NCBI RefSeq assembly: GCF_030815865.1
Contig: NZ_JAUSXI010000001.1
Location: 2,790,001 to 2,854,000, forward strand
Direction of reading: 5' to 3'
Source: Arthrobacter globiformis
GTDB taxonomy: Bacteria; Actinomycetota; Actinomycetes; Actinomycetales; Micrococcaceae
DNA: 64,000 nucleotides
Below are positions 18,880-28,717 of the stretch, in pieces (the first letter of the stretch is position 1; each line of letters opens with the position of its first letter). Under the pieces are notes generated by a model that was given only the letters and a program-made list of their open reading frames with translations, did no database searches and was not told the origin of the DNA. A program made the translations under genes and the position numbers.

Positions 18880-19470
18880 GTCCAGCGGAGGGTCGGATCT
18901 CGACGAGCAGGGGATACCGGCGCCTGCCGCACAATTCCGTGACCCGGGACATCGCTTCCCAGGCACCGTTTTCCTCAGCACCGTGACCCCGTAGTGGCGG
19001 GCGAGGTCCAGGGTCTGCTGGTTCCGCACCGGGGACCCCGGCGACGTGGATGGTGGTAACGGTTTTCTCGTTATCGGTCAGCACATATATCGTTGCCCCG
19101 CCCAGAATCCGGAAACACCGGTCCAGTGCCGGGAACACGCTCGACGCGGTCCGGTCCCGCAACGGGATCACGATCCGGAACCCGGAGAACGCCAGTCACG
19201 CGACGAACGGGATGGTCTTCACGCCGTCGACGCGTGGTCCGTCACCGAAGTCATACTGCAGCCACATCCCCGGCTCGGTGATCCATGGCCGGTGGACCCA
19301 TACATGCCCCAGCCGCCACGCGGCCTTGACCTGGGCGATGGCCCGGCGGGGTGGGCCGCTCCGACCCCTCGTAGCCCAGGCCCAAGAGCTTTTCGTGGGC
19401 TTTGTCGGCGCAGATCCGTCCCTTGGACGCCTCGATCCATACCTCGATCTTGGGCAGGAACACGTCCGTG
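18880..19470 (-). pseudogene. istA: IS21-family transposase (IstA) remnant
   Basis: Pieces in three frames reconstruct part of an IstA transposase. In gene order they are PKIEVWIEASKGRICADKA, then RRAIAQVKAAWRLGH, PWITEPGMWLQYDFGDGP (the first catalytic Asp region), GFRIVIPLRDRTASSVFPAL, and YVLTDNEKTVTTIHVAGVP (the DNE part of the integrase core), followed by RNQQTLDLARHYGVTVLR. The N-terminal HTH, the last catalytic residue region and IstB are missing, with several frameshifts. Confidence 0.82.
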
Positions 19471-19867
19471 ACCCGGGGCCGGGGACGGCTACCAATTGGA
19501 GGGCCGCAGCAACTTGGCCCGCATCAGCCGCCCCTTCGAAGAGCCGATCGAGAAGCGGCGCACAGCAGCCACCACCAACATCCCGACGGGGTTCGCCCTG
19601 CACCTCGCCATCAAACACCACGAGCCCGAAAGTCGGATCGCAGCAAATAGCAGTTTGCCCGTCCAGGTAGCAGCTGGCGGACGATCTGGCAGTGGCTGAC
19701 TTCCAATTGACTCCCAGAGGTGACACCCTGAGCGAAGGCTGGCGATCGCGCGACCGGGTATATCCGCTGGGAGCCGATTGCGGGGAGCAGGAGAGCAGCA
19801 GAAAGATCGCCGGCGGCAGCTAGACGATACGCCCCGCCTTGTGCCAGCGGGGCGTATCTGCGCAGTC
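19471..19867. other. Stretch of unclear origin
   Basis: A plus-strand frame near 19500-19640 reads NLARISRPFEEPIEKRR, then TNIPTGFALHLAIKHHEPE, which looks protein-like, but there is no start, domain or intact gene. The remainder shows nothing. Confidence 0.35.
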
Positions 19868-21028
19868 CTACGAACTGACGGGCTGGACTTCTTCCTGCCG
19901 AATCCCTTCGGATGGCAGTGTCTGTTCCACCGTGGCTGCCTGGTTGAGGTTGATCAAGGGAACAGGATCGGGCCTCGCTGCGGTGCTCTGGATGGGCACG
20001 GCGGCTCCGGTGCGCGCCGATACGAGGATGGATTCCATGACCTCGAGCGCGTGGAAAGCCAGCACCCCTCCGGCGCGTGGTTCGCTTCCCGCCGCAGTGG
20101 CGGCGAGGTCGGCGATGCCAAAGCCGCGGCCTGAGTCGACGTAACCGGCGGAAACCGGCAACGTCTCCCAGGACTCGGCGCCGAGGAGGAACAGCTGAAC
20201 GTCGCCGTCGAAATGGTTTGGATCCGGAACCACAAGTGAGCCTAGCTCCCCGTGGATTTCGATGTTGGGGGACTTGGACTGGACAGCGTCAAAGCTCATC
20301 ACCAGTGTGGACAGTGCGCCCGAGGCGTGCATCAGGATGCCGGTGACGTGGGAGTCCGTGGTCACAGGGATGGATTCACCTGCCCGGGGGCCCGAGCCGA
20401 TGGTTCGTTCGTTGCGCGTGTGGCTGGCCGCGCCAATCACGGACACGACCGGGCCGAGCAGAGTGACCAGAGCGCTCACGTAGTAGGGCCCCATGTCGAG
20501 CAGGGGTCCGCCGCCTGGCTGGTAGTAGAAGTCGGGGTTGGGGTGCCAGCGCTCGTGTCCGGGGGTGACCATGGTGGCGGTGGCGCTGATCGGGGCGCCG
20601 ATGAGGCCGTCGTCGATGGCCTTCCGGGCGGTCTGGATTCCGGTGCCCAGGACGGTGTCGGGGGCACACCCGACCTTCACACCTGCCTTGGCAGCCGCCT
20701 CGAGCACTTGCCGGGCTTCCATGACGTTGGCTGCGAGGGGCTTCTCCCCGTAGACGCTCTTTCCGGCGGCGATGGCCTTTAGCGCGATGTCTGCATGGGC
20801 TGCGGGAATGGTCAGGTTGAGAACGAGGTCGACGTCGTCCGCGGCGATGAGTTCGTCAACTGAGACAGCGCGAACGCCCTCATAGTCGTCCGCGACGGCC
20901 TGGGCGCGGGCGGGATCCAGGTCGGCCACCGCTACCAGTTCTACGGCGTGGAGGCGGCGGAAATTGGTGAGGTACTGGGCGATGATGGCCCCGCAGCCAA
21001 TGATTCCTACGTTTACCGGCTTGCCCAT
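19868..21028 (-). CDS. Gfo/Idh/MocA-family oxidoreductase
   Basis: A 386-residue NAD(P)-dependent sugar/polyol dehydrogenase-type protein. The N-terminal Rossmann motif is VGIIGCGAIIAQYL; the family signature EKP is in VYGEKPLAANVMEA, with the C-terminal GGGPLLDMGPYYVSALV catalytic-domain block. It is the last gene of a seven-gene minus-strand operon, with its ATG 16 bases inside the preceding ThuA gene. With the second dehydrogenase, isomerase and ThuA it probably acts on keto-sugar intermediates taken in by the operon's ABC importer. Substrate not determined. Confidence 0.9.
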   Translation of the reverse strand: MGKPVNVGIIGCGAIIAQYLTNFRRLHAVELVAVADLDPARAQAVADDYEGVRAVSVDELIAADDVDLVLNLTIPAAHADIALKAIAAGKSVYGEKPLAANVMEARQVLEAAAKAGVKVGCAPDTVLGTGIQTARKAIDDGLIGAPISATATMVTPGHERWHPNPDFYYQPGGGPLLDMGPYYVSALVTLLGPVVSVIGAASHTRNERTIGSGPRAGESIPVTTDSHVTGILMHASGALSTLVMSFDAVQSKSPNIEIHGELGSLVVPDPNHFDGDVQLFLLGAESWETLPVSAGYVDSGRGFGIADLAATAAGSEPRAGGVLAFHALEVMESILVSARTGAAVPIQSTAARPDPVPLINLNQAATVEQTLPSEGIRQEEVQPVSS

Positions 21029-21711
21029 AGCAGGCCCCTTTCGATGATGGTGCGGACGTTGGTGTCCTGAAGGATGTCTGTGCGGTGTCCGGGGGTGGCG
21101 ACGAAGATGCGGCCCTTGCCCCATTGGCGGGTCCAGATGGCCGGTGAGGTCACTTCGCGGTTCCAGGGGTCCCACGCGCGAACTTTCTGGGTGGTGGTGG
21201 CCAGGACGTCGATGTAGTCGTCCGAGAGGACCCAGTACTGTTCGGTGACGAGGTCGAAGTCGGAGATGCCTTTGGTGATGGGGTGCTCGGCGGCGGCGGG
21301 GAGCATGTTCACCGTGTAGGGCACGTAGTTGTCGGACTGCTCTCCGATGCACTCGTCGGAGTGCTTGCCGGGGTGGCAGGCGAACTGGCCGCCGATCAGG
21401 TGCAGGTAGTCGGAGTTGTTGCGGTAGGAGTCGGCGATCCCGCCGTGCCAGCCGGCCAGGCCCGTGCCGTTTTCGACGGCGGCGCGGAGTCCGGCGAATT
21501 CGTCTTTTTCGATGGTGGTCATGGTCATGCACTGCATGATGAGGTCCACTCCGGCCATATAGGCGGCGTCGGCGTAGACCTTTGGGGATTCCTCGACCCT
21601 GACGTCGTACCCGTTGTCTTTGAGGAACGGGATGAAGAGTTCCGTGGCCTCGTAAGGCTGATGGCCGTCCCAGCCGCCCCGGACCACCAGGGCTGTCTTG
21701 TTTTCTGTCAT
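21013..21711 (-). CDS. ThuA-domain sugar-utilisation protein
   Basis: A 232-residue ThuA-like protein with a class I glutamine amidotransferase-like fold. Blocks seen: ALVVRGGWDGHQPYEATELF, GLAGWHGGIADSYRNN, the HPGKHSDE region and GKGRIFVATPGHRTDIL. ThuA is linked genetically to trehalose and disaccharide breakdown through 3-keto intermediates. Here it lies between an isomerase and a Gfo/Idh/MocA dehydrogenase, the usual combination. The reaction remains inferred. Confidence 0.88.
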   Translation of the reverse strand: MTENKTALVVRGGWDGHQPYEATELFIPFLKDNGYDVRVEESPKVYADAAYMAGVDLIMQCMTMTTIEKDEFAGLRAAVENGTGLAGWHGGIADSYRNNSDYLHLIGGQFACHPGKHSDECIGEQSDNYVPYTVNMLPAAAEHPITKGISDFDLVTEQYWVLSDDYIDVLATTTQKVRAWDPWNREVTSPAIWTRQWGKGRIFVATPGHRTDILQDTNVRTIIERGLLWASR

Positions 21712-21741
21712 GAAATGATTCCTTAGTTTTTGAACGTTGCG

Positions 21742-22746
21742 TCAGCGACTTGCGAAGGCGGCGTCGAACGCGGCGGTGGGCGGGGCAATCCGGGCGAGTT
21801 CCTGCACCATGGCCAGCGCCTGGGGGGCGCCGGTGAGCCGGTGCATGCCGGCGTCTTCCCATTCGATGCTTGTTGGACCGGTGTAGCCGATGGCGTTCAG
21901 GGTGCGGAAGATTCTGTTCCACTGCACGTCCCCGTGCCCGGCGGTGACGAAGTCCCAGCCCCGGCGGGGATCGGCCCAGGGCAGGTGTGAGCCGAGCCGG
22001 CCGTTGCGCCCGTCGAGTTGGCGGACGGATTCCTTCACGTGCACGTGCAGGATGTGTTCGGCGAAGTCCTGCAGGAACATCACGGGGTCCAGGTCCTGCC
22101 AGATGAAGTGGGACGGGTCGAAGTTCAGGCCGAAGCTCTTGCGGTGGCCGATGGCTTCCAGGGTGCGTTTGGTGGTCCAGTAGTCGTAGGCGATTTCCGA
22201 GGGGTGGACTTCGAGGGCGAAGCGGACCCCCACCTCGTCAAAGACGTCGAGGATGGGGTTCCAGCGGTCTGCGAAGTCCCGGTACCCGGCGTCGATCATG
22301 TCCTCCGAAGCGGGCGGGAACATCGCCACGGCCTTCCAGATGGAGGAACCGGTGAATCCGGTTACGGTCTTCACGCCGAGCCGGGCTGCGGCCCGGGCCG
22401 TGTCCATCATTGCCTCGGCGGCCCGTCGCCGGATTCCTTCGGGCTCGCCGTCGCCCCAGGTTTCTGCAGAGAGGATGCCTTGGTGGCGTTCGTCGATCGG
22501 GTCGTCGCAGACGGCCTGGCCGGTGAGGTGGTTGGCGATGGCGAAGACCTGAAGGTTGTTCTTTTCCAGGATGTCCAGCCGGTCCTGGAGATAGGTGTCG
22601 TCCTCGGCGGCGCGGCGCGGGTCCAGATGGTCGCCCCAGCAGGCGATCTCCAGGCCATCGAAGCCCCACTCGCCGGCGAGTCGGGCCACCTCCTCGAACG
22701 GCAGGTCGGCCCACTGGCCGGTGAAAAGCGTAATAGGCCGGGTCAT
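21742..22746 (-). CDS. Sugar phosphate isomerase/epimerase (AP_endonuc_2 fold)
   Basis: A 334-residue TIM-barrel protein of the xylose-isomerase-like superfamily. Seen: [17 protein letters not shown] near the N-terminus, [52 protein letters not shown] and SIEWEDAGM; the Glu, Asp and His of these blocks are the usual metal ligands. The ATG at 22746 was chosen over a long upstream frame that overlaps the preceding gene. Part of the seven-gene sugar operon, probably isomerising a keto-sugar. Confidence 0.9.
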   Translation of the reverse strand: MTRPITLFTGQWADLPFEEVARLAGEWGFDGLEIACWGDHLDPRRAAEDDTYLQDRLDILEKNNLQVFAIANHLTGQAVCDDPIDERHQGILSAETWGDGEPEGIRRRAAEAMMDTARAAARLGVKTVTGFTGSSIWKAVAMFPPASEDMIDAGYRDFADRWNPILDVFDEVGVRFALEVHPSEIAYDYWTTKRTLEAIGHRKSFGLNFDPSHFIWQDLDPVMFLQDFAEHILHVHVKESVRQLDGRNGRLGSHLPWADPRRGWDFVTAGHGDVQWNRIFRTLNAIGYTGPTSIEWEDAGMHRLTGAPQALAMVQELARIAPPTAAFDAAFASR

Positions 22747-22774
22747 CGGGATTCCTTCTTCTGTGCTCACGTTC

Positions 22775-23968
22775 TCAGACCTTTTGCCATTGGCTGGAGT
22801 TGGCTGCGCTGGATTCCACGGCAGCGAGGACACGCTGGACCTGCAGGGCGTCCGCGAAGGACGGCTCCGGCTGGCGGCTGTCGCCGATCGCTGTGACGAG
22901 GTCCACCACCTGGTGGGTGAAGCCGTGTTCGTACCCCAGGCCGTGGCCGGTGGGCCACCAGTTGCCGACGTAGGGGTGCTCGGGTTCGGTGACGAAGATC
23001 CGGCGGAAGCCGGCGTCGGGCGATTCGGCAGCATCGTAGAAGGAGAGGGCGTTCATGTCTTCGAAGTCGAAGGCAAGGGACGCCTTGGTGCCGTTCAGTT
23101 CCAGCCGCATCGCGTTCTTCCGTCCCAGCGCGTAGCGCGTCGCCTCGAAGACGCCGATGGCGCCCGTTGAAGCAGCGCCGCCATCGAACCGGGCGCTGAA
23201 GATGGCGGCGTCATCCACGGTGACTGTCCCGAGCGGCGCGTCCTGCCCGATGTCGCCGTGCCCGCCCAGGCCCACCAGGTCCCCGGCCAGGGGACGCTCC
23301 GGAACGAACGTTTCCAGCAGTGCGGATACCCCGGTGATCTTCTGCCCGGTGATCCACTGTGCTGCGTCGATGCTGTGCGCTCCGATGTCCCCCAGGGATC
23401 CGGACCCGGACTTGGACTTGTCCAACCGCCAGGTCATGGGGGCGTTCTCATCGGACAGCCAGTCCTGCAGGTACTGGGCGCGGACATGCCGGATGGTTCC
23501 CAGCCAGCCTTCGTCCACCATGCGCTTGGCCAGGGCAAGCGCCGGTGTGCGGCGGTAACTGAACCCGCACATCGCAAAGACACCCCGCTTCGCAGCTGCC
23601 TCAGCCAGAACCGTCATCCGCTCCGCCTCCTCGACGGAGTTGGCGAGCGGCTTTTCGCACAGCACGTGTTTGCCGGCCTCGAGGGCGGCGGTCGCGATCT
23701 CGGCATGGGTGTCACCGGGCGTGCAGATGTCGATTAGATCGATGTCGTCGCGTTCGATCAGGCGCCGCCAGTCTGTCTCTACGGATTCCCAGCCGAGCTT
23801 TTCTGCTGCGGCCCTGACGCCGTCGGCGTTCCGGCCGGCGACGGCGGTTAGCTGCGGCTGCAGGGGCAGGTCGAAGAATCGGGGCGCTGTCCGCCAGGCG
23901 TGGGAGTGCGCCGCGCCCATGAAGGCGTAGCCGACCATGCCGACCCGCAATGGCTTTGCGGTAGTCAT
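22775..23968 (-). CDS. Gfo/Idh/MocA-family oxidoreductase
   Basis: A 397-residue NAD(P)-dependent dehydrogenase. The Rossmann motif is [17 protein letters not shown], where GYAFMG replaces the common GxGxxG as in many inositol- and glucoside-type members. The EKP signature is in [17 protein letters not shown] and the catalytic-domain block is [16 protein letters not shown] (Asp-x3-His). It follows the two permease genes and precedes the isomerase, so it is likely the first oxidation step on the imported sugar. Distinct from the 386-residue paralogue at the operon's end. Confidence 0.9.
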   Translation of the reverse strand: MTTAKPLRVGMVGYAFMGAAHSHAWRTAPRFFDLPLQPQLTAVAGRNADGVRAAAEKLGWESVETDWRRLIERDDIDLIDICTPGDTHAEIATAALEAGKHVLCEKPLANSVEEAERMTVLAEAAAKRGVFAMCGFSYRRTPALALAKRMVDEGWLGTIRHVRAQYLQDWLSDENAPMTWRLDKSKSGSGSLGDIGAHSIDAAQWITGQKITGVSALLETFVPERPLAGDLVGLGGHGDIGQDAPLGTVTVDDAAIFSARFDGGAASTGAIGVFEATRYALGRKNAMRLELNGTKASLAFDFEDMNALSFYDAAESPDAGFRRIFVTEPEHPYVGNWWPTGHGLGYEHGFTHQVVDLVTAIGDSRQPEPSFADALQVQRVLAAVESSAANSSQWQKV

Positions 23969-23998
23969 TTTCTGTGTCCTTTCGTGGAGTTCCTGGAA

Positions 23999-24904
23999 TT
24001 ACTTGCTGAAGCCGGCCGTCAGGCCGCTGAGCAGCTGCCGGCGGGCGACGACGTAAATCACCAGGAGGGGGAGGGTGGCCAGGACCACGGAGGCGAGGAT
24101 GGCGGGGATGTTGACGCTGAACTCGCCTTGGAAGGTCCACAGTGAGAGCGGCAGCACCCTCGTGGCTGGGCTTTGGGTGAGGATCAGGGGGAAGAGGAAG
24201 CCGTTCCATACGTGGAGGGCGTTGTAGATGCCCACAGTGATCACCGCCGGCTTGGTCATCGGCAGGGCCAGGCGCCACATCATGGCCCAGTCGGAGCAGC
24301 CGTCCAAGCGCATGGACTCGAATAGCTCGTTGGGTACATCGCGCATGAAGTTGGACAGGATGAGGACGCTGACCGGGATGGCAAAAGCCACGGATGGCAG
24401 GATCAGCGCCAGCAGTGTGTCGTACAGGTGCGCCCTGGTGATCATCCAATAGATGGGAATGATGGTGGCGTGCAGGGGGATGGCCAGGCCCAGGAGGAAC
24501 AGGTTGTTCGTCCAGTTCAGGAACCGGCTTTTACCCCGGACGATTGCGTATGCGGCCATGAAAGACACGGCGAGGGCGGGGAGCACTGTACCAAGGGTGA
24601 CGATGACGCTGTTCGTGAAGTACTTGACGAAGTTGTTGTCCAGCACCAGCTTGTAATTGTCCAGCGTAGGTTCTGGCGCCGGAAGCATCGGATTGGAGGT
24701 GAAGAATCCGGCTTGGTTCTTGAAGCTGGTAATCACTACGTAGTAGATCGGGATGATAATGATCGCGAGCCAGAGCCAGCCTCCCACCCCGCCCAGGAGG
24801 TTTGGACGCTGCCGGCCCGGGCCTTTGGTACGGGCAACGGGTGCTGCTGCCGGGTCTGCAGTAACCCGCGACGGAGGAACGGGGAGCTGTGTCGTGGAGG
24901 CCAT
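23999..24904 (-). CDS. Sugar ABC transporter permease (CUT1, MalG-like)
   Basis: A 301-residue inner-membrane permease with about six helices. The EAA loop that docks the ATPase reads ELFESMRLDGCSDWAMMWRL, then ALPMTKPAV (E-A/S-x3-DG-x9-P). The first helix is near residues 40-60 (WLWLAIIIIPIYYVVITSF). It overlaps the partner permease by one base (TGATG). No ATPase gene occurs in the operon, so a shared MsiK-type ATPase elsewhere is likely. Confidence 0.92.
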   Translation of the reverse strand: MASTTQLPVPPSRVTADPAAAPVARTKGPGRQRPNLLGGVGGWLWLAIIIIPIYYVVITSFKNQAGFFTSNPMLPAPEPTLDNYKLVLDNNFVKYFTNSVIVTLGTVLPALAVSFMAAYAIVRGKSRFLNWTNNLFLLGLAIPLHATIIPIYWMITRAHLYDTLLALILPSVAFAIPVSVLILSNFMRDVPNELFESMRLDGCSDWAMMWRLALPMTKPAVITVGIYNALHVWNGFLFPLILTQSPATRVLPLSLWTFQGEFSVNIPAILASVVLATLPLLVIYVVARRQLLSGLTAGFSK

Positions 24905-25806
24905 CAGGCACCTTCCAGTTGGCTTGCGTTGCGGTTCTTCCCGCCCAGGCGCTGCAGGAGCAGCGCGAGTCCGAGGCCGATGACGATGAGGATGACACCC
25001 AGGGCGCTGGCCGCCCCCATGTCGTTGGCCTTGAAGCCGGTCAGGTACATGTGCAGCGGCAGCAGCCGTGTGCTGTAGCCGGGGCCTCCGCCGGTGAGCA
25101 CGAAGATGAGGTCGAAGTAGGCCAGACTGCCTACCACCATCAGCGTGGAGGACGTGATGATGGTGTATTTCAGCTGGGGCAGGGTGATGTTCCAGAACTG
25201 GCGGAACCGTCCCGCCCCATCGATTTCCGCGGCCTCGTAGAGTGAGGTCGGGATCTGGCGCACCCCGCCCTGATAGATCAGGGTGTGGAACGGGACGAAC
25301 TGCCAGGCGATGACAAAGACCACCACGAAGAGCACCAGATCCGAATTTCCGAGCCAGTCCTGGGTCAGGATGGGGAGCTTAAAGCCGGGTCCTAGGCCAA
25401 AGTTAGGGTCCAGCAGGGCCTTGAAGGCAATCGCGACTGCGGCAGACGAGAGCAGCAGCGGCAGGAAGTAGAGGACGGCCAGAGCTGCGCGGTATTTTTG
25501 CCCGCCGGCCGTAAACACGCCAAGCAGCAAACTGACGGGCGCTTGGACGATGAACGAGAAGAACATGATCTTGGCTGTTACTACCAAGGCGTTGCCCGTC
25601 ACCGGATCCGTCAGGACAGTGGTCCAGCTGGACAGGCCTTCCAGCTTGATCTCGCCGAGCCCGTTCCAGCTCGTGAAGCTAAGGAAGACGACGCCGATGA
25701 GCGGGACGACCGCGAAGGCGAGGAAGAAGATAAGGGCCGGTGCTGCCAGCCACCCCGAGGGGCCCGCGTCGCGGACCCTTCGGGGTGCAGAAGTGAGGGA
25801 TGTCAC
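24904..25806 (-). CDS. Sugar ABC transporter permease (CUT1, MalF-like)
   Basis: A 300-residue inner-membrane permease. The EAA loop is LYEAAEIDGAGRFRQFWNIT, then LPQLKY. The C-terminal helix is followed by a short basic tail. It lies 6 bases after the solute-binding-protein gene and overlaps the second permease. Together with them it forms a CUT1-type importer for oligosaccharides or glycosides. Confidence 0.92.
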   Translation of the reverse strand: MTSLTSAPRRVRDAGPSGWLAAPALIFFLAFAVVPLIGVVFLSFTSWNGLGEIKLEGLSSWTTVLTDPVTGNALVVTAKIMFFSFIVQAPVSLLLGVFTAGGQKYRAALAVLYFLPLLLSSAAVAIAFKALLDPNFGLGPGFKLPILTQDWLGNSDLVLFVVVFVIAWQFVPFHTLIYQGGVRQIPTSLYEAAEIDGAGRFRQFWNITLPQLKYTIITSSTLMVVGSLAYFDLIFVLTGGGPGYSTRLLPLHMYLTGFKANDMGAASALGVILIVIGLGLALLLQRLGGKNRNASQLEGA

Positions 25807-25812
25807 GGTCTC

Positions 25813-27132
25813 TTACTTCCCGGTCGTCGCGTTCATCGTGGAGACGAACTGCTCGGGGGTGATCTTCTTCAGGAAGATCTGGTCAAGGTTGGACAGCATC
25901 GCGTCGCCTTGGGCCGGGCTCAGCGCCTGGTCCCAGGAGAGCGTGAAGTTGGGCGCCTTTTTGGCCATTCCGTAGACAAAGGTCAGGAAGTCCTTGTCCG
26001 GAGACGCAGCGAGTTTGTCTTCGATTCCGTTGATCACCGGCACGGCCCCCGAGTCGATCAAAGCCTTCGTGTCCGCGTCGGTGAACATGCCATCCTTGAC
26101 ATAGTCCAGTGCGGCCTTCTTCTGCGCATCCGTGGCCTTGGCGGAGATGGACCAGAAGTTGGAGGGGTTGCCTACGACGTTCGCGGGGTCGCCCTTGCCG
26201 CCTTCGACGGCGGGAAAGGTGGTGAAGCCGAGCTTGCCGCTCTTGACGAAGTCGGGCGCGTCTTTCTTCATGCCCTGGTAGATCCAGCCGCCTTGCAGGA
26301 TCATGGCCGCCTTGCCGGTGTACATCAGAGCCTGGTCGGCGTTGCTGTCGGCGGCAATGGACGAGAATCCGTTGATAAATCCGCCTGCATCAACCAGTTC
26401 CTGAATTTTTGTCAGTGCTTCTGTCACCGCAGGGTCAGACCAGGCTCCGGGCTTGTTGGCGGCGATGTTCGCGAAAACCTCTGGCCCGCCGATGCGCTCG
26501 ACGAGGTACTCCAGCCACATCAGGTCCGGCCACTTGGACTGGCCGCCAAGCGAGAACGGGGCAATGCCGGCATCCTTGAACTTGGGCACGAGTGCCATCA
26601 GTTCATCCCAGGTCTTGGGCGGCTGCGCGCCAACCTTCTCGAAGACTTCCTTGTTGTAGTAGAGGACGACAGGCTGGACGTTATTGTTGGGCAGGGCGTA
26701 GGTCTTGCCGTCCACCTCGCCGTTCTTCAGCACCGAGGGAAGGTACCGGTCCTTGACTTTCGGGTTTTCCTTGACGAAGTCGGACAGGTCAGCGACCTGG
26801 CCGGAATCGACATAGGACTTCAGCACTCCACCGCCCCAGCCATAGATGAACGTTGGGCCTTCACCGGCGCCCACGGCGGTACGGACCTTGGTTTTGTAGG
26901 CGTCATTGGCGAAGAAATCCAGTTTGATCGATTTCTCCGGGTTCGTCTGGTTCCACGAGTCCACCGACTTCTGCATGACAGGCTGGTTACCGCCGGTCAG
27001 ACCCCACATGGTGGCCGAGTCACCGCTCACGTTTGAACCGGCAGGACCGGCAGAACCGCAGGCGGCCAGACTAAGCGCCACTCCCGCGGCGGAAATTGCC
27101 AAGGCAGCAGAGCGCATCTTTCGAATCTTCAT
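25813..27132 (-). CDS. Sugar ABC transporter solute-binding lipoprotein
   Basis: A 439-residue extracellular solute-binding protein of the CUT1 (family 1) type. It begins with a lipoprotein signal: MKIRKM, a hydrophobic stretch, then LAAC-GS with the lipidated cysteine at about C25. Family blocks include LPNNNVQPVVLYYNKEVFEK and KAAMILQGGWIYQGM. Two starts are possible: ATG 27132, used here, or ATG 27147, which sits hard against GGAGG. It leads the seven-gene operon, with a recognisable promoter and LacI-type operator upstream. The specific sugar is not known. Confidence 0.9.
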   Translation of the reverse strand: MKIRKMRSAALAISAAGVALSLAACGSAGPAGSNVSGDSATMWGLTGGNQPVMQKSVDSWNQTNPEKSIKLDFFANDAYKTKVRTAVGAGEGPTFIYGWGGGVLKSYVDSGQVADLSDFVKENPKVKDRYLPSVLKNGEVDGKTYALPNNNVQPVVLYYNKEVFEKVGAQPPKTWDELMALVPKFKDAGIAPFSLGGQSKWPDLMWLEYLVERIGGPEVFANIAANKPGAWSDPAVTEALTKIQELVDAGGFINGFSSIAADSNADQALMYTGKAAMILQGGWIYQGMKKDAPDFVKSGKLGFTTFPAVEGGKGDPANVVGNPSNFWSISAKATDAQKKAALDYVKDGMFTDADTKALIDSGAVPVINGIEDKLAASPDKDFLTFVYGMAKKAPNFTLSWDQALSPAQGDAMLSNLDQIFLKKITPEQFVSTMNATTGK

Positions 27133-27253
27133 TTTGTATCCGTTCATCCTCCGGGCTCAACGCTGGGCACCCGGTAACGTGTGAAGTGGACTGTCTCGCC
27201 GGCTTCGAGGCCGACCGTCCATGTCGTCTGAGCAGTAGGGTCGCACCTGTGCG

Positions 27254-27263
27254 CTTTCGAAAG
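27254..27263. promoter_or_regulatory. LacI-type operator CTTTCGAAAG (site 1)
   Basis: Perfect 10-base palindrome just downstream of the operon's -10 box, around the expected transcription start; a second overlapping TTTCGAAAAG-like half follows at 27264-27273. Central CG palindromes are typical LacI-family targets. Confidence 0.75.
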
Positions 27264-27291
27264 TTTCGAAAAGTTGCGACCAGTGGAAGTA

Positions 27292-27320
27292 AATCTAACG
27301 GTGAGCCCTGTCACAGTCAA
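27292..27320 (-). promoter_or_regulatory. Promoter of the seven-gene sugar operon
   Basis: On the minus strand, -35 TTGACT (27315-27320) and -10 TAGATT (27292-27297) are separated by 17 bases, close to the sigma-70-type consensus. Operator site 1 lies directly downstream, so a bound LacI protein would block initiation. Confidence 0.7.
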
Positions 27321-27370
27321 GATATTTTTTGCCGCAGTTTCTCTAAACCTCTCCATTTGCGGTTGACCAC

Positions 27371-27380
27371 CTTTCGAAAG
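27371..27380. promoter_or_regulatory. LacI-type operator CTTTCGAAAG (site 2)
   Basis: Second exact copy of the 10-base palindrome, 117 bases from site 1. It lies in the spacer of a plausible promoter for the LacI gene (TTGACC 27363-27368, CATGAT 27386-27391), suggesting autoregulation. A degenerate TTTCGAAG lies near 27408. Confidence 0.7.
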
Positions 27381-27436
27381 AGATGCATGATGGCATTCAT
27401 CGAAATGTTTCGAAGGAACTCGAGGATGCCTTGTCT

Positions 27437-28483
27437 ATGACCGTTCGGCCGGAAAAAATAACCCTGGCAGCTGTTGCTTTGCGGGCCGGCGTCTCGGCGC
27501 CCACGGTCTCCAAGGTCGTGAATGGGCGGGAGGATGTCTCCCCGGATACTCGTGCCAGGGTGATTGCTGCCCTGGAGGCGTCGGGTTATCAGTCCCCGCT
27601 GCAGCGCAGGGCCTCTGCGCCAGGGCAAACTGTGGTCGAGGTGGTTTTCGATGCGCTGACGTCCGCGTACTCCGTGGAGATCCTCAACGGAGTGCTTGAG
27701 TATGCTGGCGCCACGGATGTCGAAGTGATGCTGAGCGTAACCAGCCACGCGGGCGGCACCCCGATAAGCCCGGAACGACGGGCGCAGAGAATGGTTGATG
27801 CCGGCCGCGGCGGCATGATCGTTGTGACATCCGCCTTCAGCGCCGCCCAGCTGCACGCGTTCCGGCGCCGGAAGATACCGGTGGCGGTGATCGACCCGAT
27901 GAATCCGCCCCCGACCGACGTCGTCAGCGTCGGTGCCACCAATTGGGCAGGCGGTAAGGCTGCAACAGAACACCTGCTGCAACTGGGGCATTCGCGTATC
28001 GGGTTCCTGGGCGGACCGGAAACGGCCGAGTGCAACCAGGCCAGATTGCACGGCTACATGGCGGCCCTCATGGCCAAAGGCCTAACAGTGAACCCCGCGT
28101 ACACCATCTCCGGGAGCTTCCGATCAGATCACGGTGCCCAAGGGCTGAAGGAACTGCTGAGTCTCCCGGAGCCACCTACCGCCATTTTCGCTGCCAGCGA
28201 CATCATTGCACTCGGAGTCCTCGGAGAAGCGCGCAAAAACGGCCTGCGGGTCCCCGAGGACCTGAGCCTCGTAGGATTCGACGGAACATACCAAGCAGAG
28301 GAATCCATTCCGCCCCTCACCTCCGTCGCTCAGCCACTTCAGGAGATGGGCCGCGCTGCGCTCCGTGCTGTGCTCCGGCAGATCCACGGTGAAGCACTCG
28401 ATTCCCAGCGGGTGGAGCTGGCAACCCACCTGGTAATCCGAGGATCATCCTCGGAACCACGGCCGGTAACCACCCACAGCTGA
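27437..28483 (+). CDS. LacI-family transcriptional repressor
   Basis: A 348-residue LacI/GalR-type regulator. The N-terminal HTH reads ITLAAVALRAGVSAPTVSKV followed by VNGREDVSP, and the effector domain carries RIGFLGGPE, PTAIFAASDIIALGVL and DLSLVGFDGTYQAEESIPPL. Start taken at MTVRPEK, the usual distance before the HTH; the frame opens earlier at 27383. It is divergent from the seven-gene sugar operon, with two exact CTTTCGAAAG sites between, and so probably represses that operon and itself. Confidence 0.9.
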   Translation: MTVRPEKITLAAVALRAGVSAPTVSKVVNGREDVSPDTRARVIAALEASGYQSPLQRRASAPGQTVVEVVFDALTSAYSVEILNGVLEYAGATDVEVMLSVTSHAGGTPISPERRAQRMVDAGRGGMIVVTSAFSAAQLHAFRRRKIPVAVIDPMNPPPTDVVSVGATNWAGGKAATEHLLQLGHSRIGFLGGPETAECNQARLHGYMAALMAKGLTVNPAYTISGSFRSDHGAQGLKELLSLPEPPTAIFAASDIIALGVLGEARKNGLRVPEDLSLVGFDGTYQAEESIPPLTSVAQPLQEMGRAALRAVLRQIHGEALDSQRVELATHLVIRGSSSEPRPVTTHS

Positions 28484-28717
28484 GCAGACAGACTCGTTCC
28501 TGGCGAAGCCGGGCTGTGCTCTGCCGTAGCATCCGGGCTGACTTGATCATCCCGGAGGAACGTGCGCTGGCCGGAGGGTTTGGCGTCGTGCACTGTCCAG
28601 CAGAACCAACAGAACACTTGAAACGCCCTGAATCCCCAACGCACACGTTGTCCCCAAAGCACGGCAGTGCCGAACGCGGCTCGTCCTAACCGGCAACGTC
28701 CTCCTGAAAGGAACCGC

